Source of the DNA: Monodelphis domestica
Lineage: Eukaryota; Chordata; Mammalia; Didelphimorphia; Didelphidae
Direction of reading: 5' to 3'
NCBI RefSeq assembly: GCF_027887165.1
Contig: NC_077227.1
Span: 76,068,305 to 76,132,304 of the forward strand
Length of the DNA stretch: 64,000 bases
Part shown: positions 62,464-64,000 of the stretch, in pieces
How the letters are laid out: each line of letters opens with the position of its first letter
How positions within the stretch are numbered: position 1 is the first letter of the stretch
Position numbers and translations under genes: made by a program
Notes under the pieces: model-generated
What the model was told of the DNA's origin: nothing
What the model saw: only the letters and a program-made list of their open reading frames with translations
The model's database searches: none

Positions 62464-62578
62464 TGTGCAAATAGAAATTTGCTACACCCAAACTACATTT
62501 ACCCAGAATCCTTTTAAGTTTTAAGTAAGTTTTGAATTTGAGCCAGTAGTTCAGGTGTAGCAAATTTCTATTTGCACA
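62464..62578. mobile_element. 115-bp inverted-repeat element with CAGT target duplication
   Basis: The first 25 and last 25 bases are exact reverse complements (ends tgtgcaaatagaaatttgct and agcaaatttctatttgcaca); looser pairing extends about 8-10 bases further inward. CAGT flanks both sides (62460-62463 and 62579-62582). It starts TG and ends CA. It encodes nothing; family unknown. Confidence 0.85.
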
Positions 62579-63419
62579 CAGTCAAGGAATTTACAATCTA
62601 CTCCTGACTCCTGTGAATATCCTACTCTGTTCTGAGTCTTCTCTTTTTCCTCTATAATTTTTCTCTTGATGCTTTCATCACTTTCCATTCCTTCCATTTT
62701 CATTTCTGTGGACAACTCCCATATCTATCCTCTCTCTGTTGAGTTTCATTCCTCCTAGAGTTTGCCTCTAAGTCCCAGGATAACAGCTACTCCCTACAAA
62801 TGGCCCACTCCCAGAAAACTTCAAGAACCTGGTCTTGATTGAGGGGTGAGTCAAGATTGAGCTAGTGTTGGCTAGCCATTTCTTATTTTGGCTCCAGTGG
62901 TTCATTCAAAATGTTCTCTGTACTCATCCTCAGACCACTGTGACAAAGGGCTCTTCTCTGGCACCAGAGAACTTCAAGTGAGTGAGGAGAGTGGCTTTCT
63001 TTCACCGCTTTGGACAAGCTGAATGAGTCATTGTCCCTCTGACCCAGAATCTAACGTGAAAATTGGCCACAGGATTATACTAGTCTCTCTTGTGAATTAT
63101 AACTGTCTTCCTGTTTATTTTTTCTCTGCTGATAGATGTGCCTATCATTCATTCATCTGGCACAAAACAGGGTGTGCTAAGGATGCTGGGTACAGTCATG
63201 CCTCTCTTAGAATAGAGGAAGAAGTCCAATGGGAAGGCACATCCCTCCTCAGGAAATCCTCCCAACCCTAGAGATGAAAGAAGGTCCTGTTAGGTATTAG
63301 TTTTACTCAATTCTAGCAGCTGGGAATTTTATGACCAAAGTTATAGGGATTCAAGCTTCAAGGTTTGTAGCTCCAAAGGTTAGGGAGTCTCACCGAATCT
63401 CTCTTTATCACTCAGCCCA

Positions 63420-63580
63420 AGAGCCATTTCCACATAAAGTCTTTCCTGGAATCATCAGCTGCTAGTCCCTCGCTCTCAAATAATTTTGTATTTATTTCTA
63501 TGTGTGCATATTCTTTGAATGGAATGTGAGCTTCTTCAGAGTTGGGTCTTTTTTCATATCCCCAACACTTAGTACATAGA
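63420..63580 (+). repeat. L2-type 3' tail, forward
   Basis: ccacataaagtctttcctgg, gtgtgcatattctttgaatg and gaatgtgagcttcttcagag resemble the L2 3' UTR. Confidence 0.6.
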
Positions 63581-63800
63581 TTGTTGCTGTTGTTGTTCAC
63601 GTATTTTCCAGTCACATCCAACTCTTCATAACTCCATCTGGGGTTTTCTTGGCAAAGATACTGGAATTTCTCCAGCTCATTTTCACAGAAGAGGAAACTG
63701 AGGCAAACAGGATCAAGTGATTTTCCCAGTGTTGTATCTGATTTCAAGTCTTCCTAACTCTAAGTTCAGTATTCTATATCCACTACGCCACTTGCTTGTC
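63580..63800 (-). repeat. Marsupial SINE, second type, reverse
   Basis: ttgctgttgttgttcacgta, ccagtcacatccaactcttc, ttttcttggcaaagatactg, gaatttctccagctcatttt and agaggaaactgaggcaaaca. A frame of 111 codons on the - strand is an artefact of this repeat. Confidence 0.9.
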
Positions 63801-64000
63801 CAACTCACAGTAGATATTTGTTATGGATGCTCTATGTGGCATAAATCAATCAGCAAGACTGCATCATAAAATACAAACTTAAACTGCTTGGCCAGGGTCT
63901 CAGGAGACAATCTCTAAGAATACTGAGAGACTCAAATCTCAGCAGTGTATATAGTTATGGTTTCCCATTACATAAGACCAAGAGATGCTCAACAATGTGA

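Noticed and set aside
63412..63747. A 111-codon minus-strand frame
   Set aside because: It runs through a reverse SINE and an L2 tail; no protein features.

Overview
The window is mammalian nuclear DNA, almost certainly from a marsupial. It holds intron-split genes with vertebrate splice signals, marsupial-type L1 3' ends, many copies of a tRNA-derived SINE with the head ggcagctgggtggctcag (the WSINE1 type, as I recall the family), THER1/MIR, L2 and CR1/L3 relics, and hAT and TA-flanked DNA transposons. The SINE type suggests an Australian marsupial, perhaps a dasyurid; this is an inference from repeats alone. No bacterial, plasmid or phage features are present.

Two protein-coding genes face each other tail to tail, as I recall the human 10q24.2 arrangement. 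On the + strand the window opens inside the last intron of GOT1 (cytosolic aspartate aminotransferase); its terminal coding exon is at 3758-3897, followed by a short 3' UTR with a likely poly(A) signal at 4552. On the - strand, CNNM1 (cyclin M1, an ACDP/CNNM membrane protein tied to Mg2+ handling) runs from its stop codon at 13560 up to 56660. I resolve eleven coding exons with matching phases, about 452 codons, covering the second CBS motif, the cyclic-nucleotide-binding-homology (CNBH) domain and the whole C-terminal tail. The large first exon (signal region, DUF21 membrane domain, first CBS motif) is not in the window and should lie beyond 64000.

Layout: 1-3757 GOT1 last intron (microsatellite, L1, SINE); 3758-4580 GOT1 end; about 4600-11100 intergenic (SINE, L2, CR1, L1, hAT); about 11100-13559 CNNM1 3' UTR, with a 54-bp perfect palindrome; 13560-56660 CNNM1 exons and introns; 56661-64000 CNNM1 intron 1, with a 5'-truncated but open L1 and a small inverted-repeat element.

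The most interesting points are: a symmetric 63-nt CNNM1 exon and its downstream neighbour, both preceded by very long AG-free pyrimidine tracts, which suggests regulated splicing; a 144-nt intron that is open and in frame; a spacerless 54-bp palindrome in the 3' UTR; several DNA-transposon relics with readable inverted repeats and target duplications; a tail-less U6 fragment flanked by a duplication; and two copies of an unidentified repeat bracketing a symmetric exon. I see no evidence of a new multi-gene system; the novelty here lies in splicing architecture and nested repeats.
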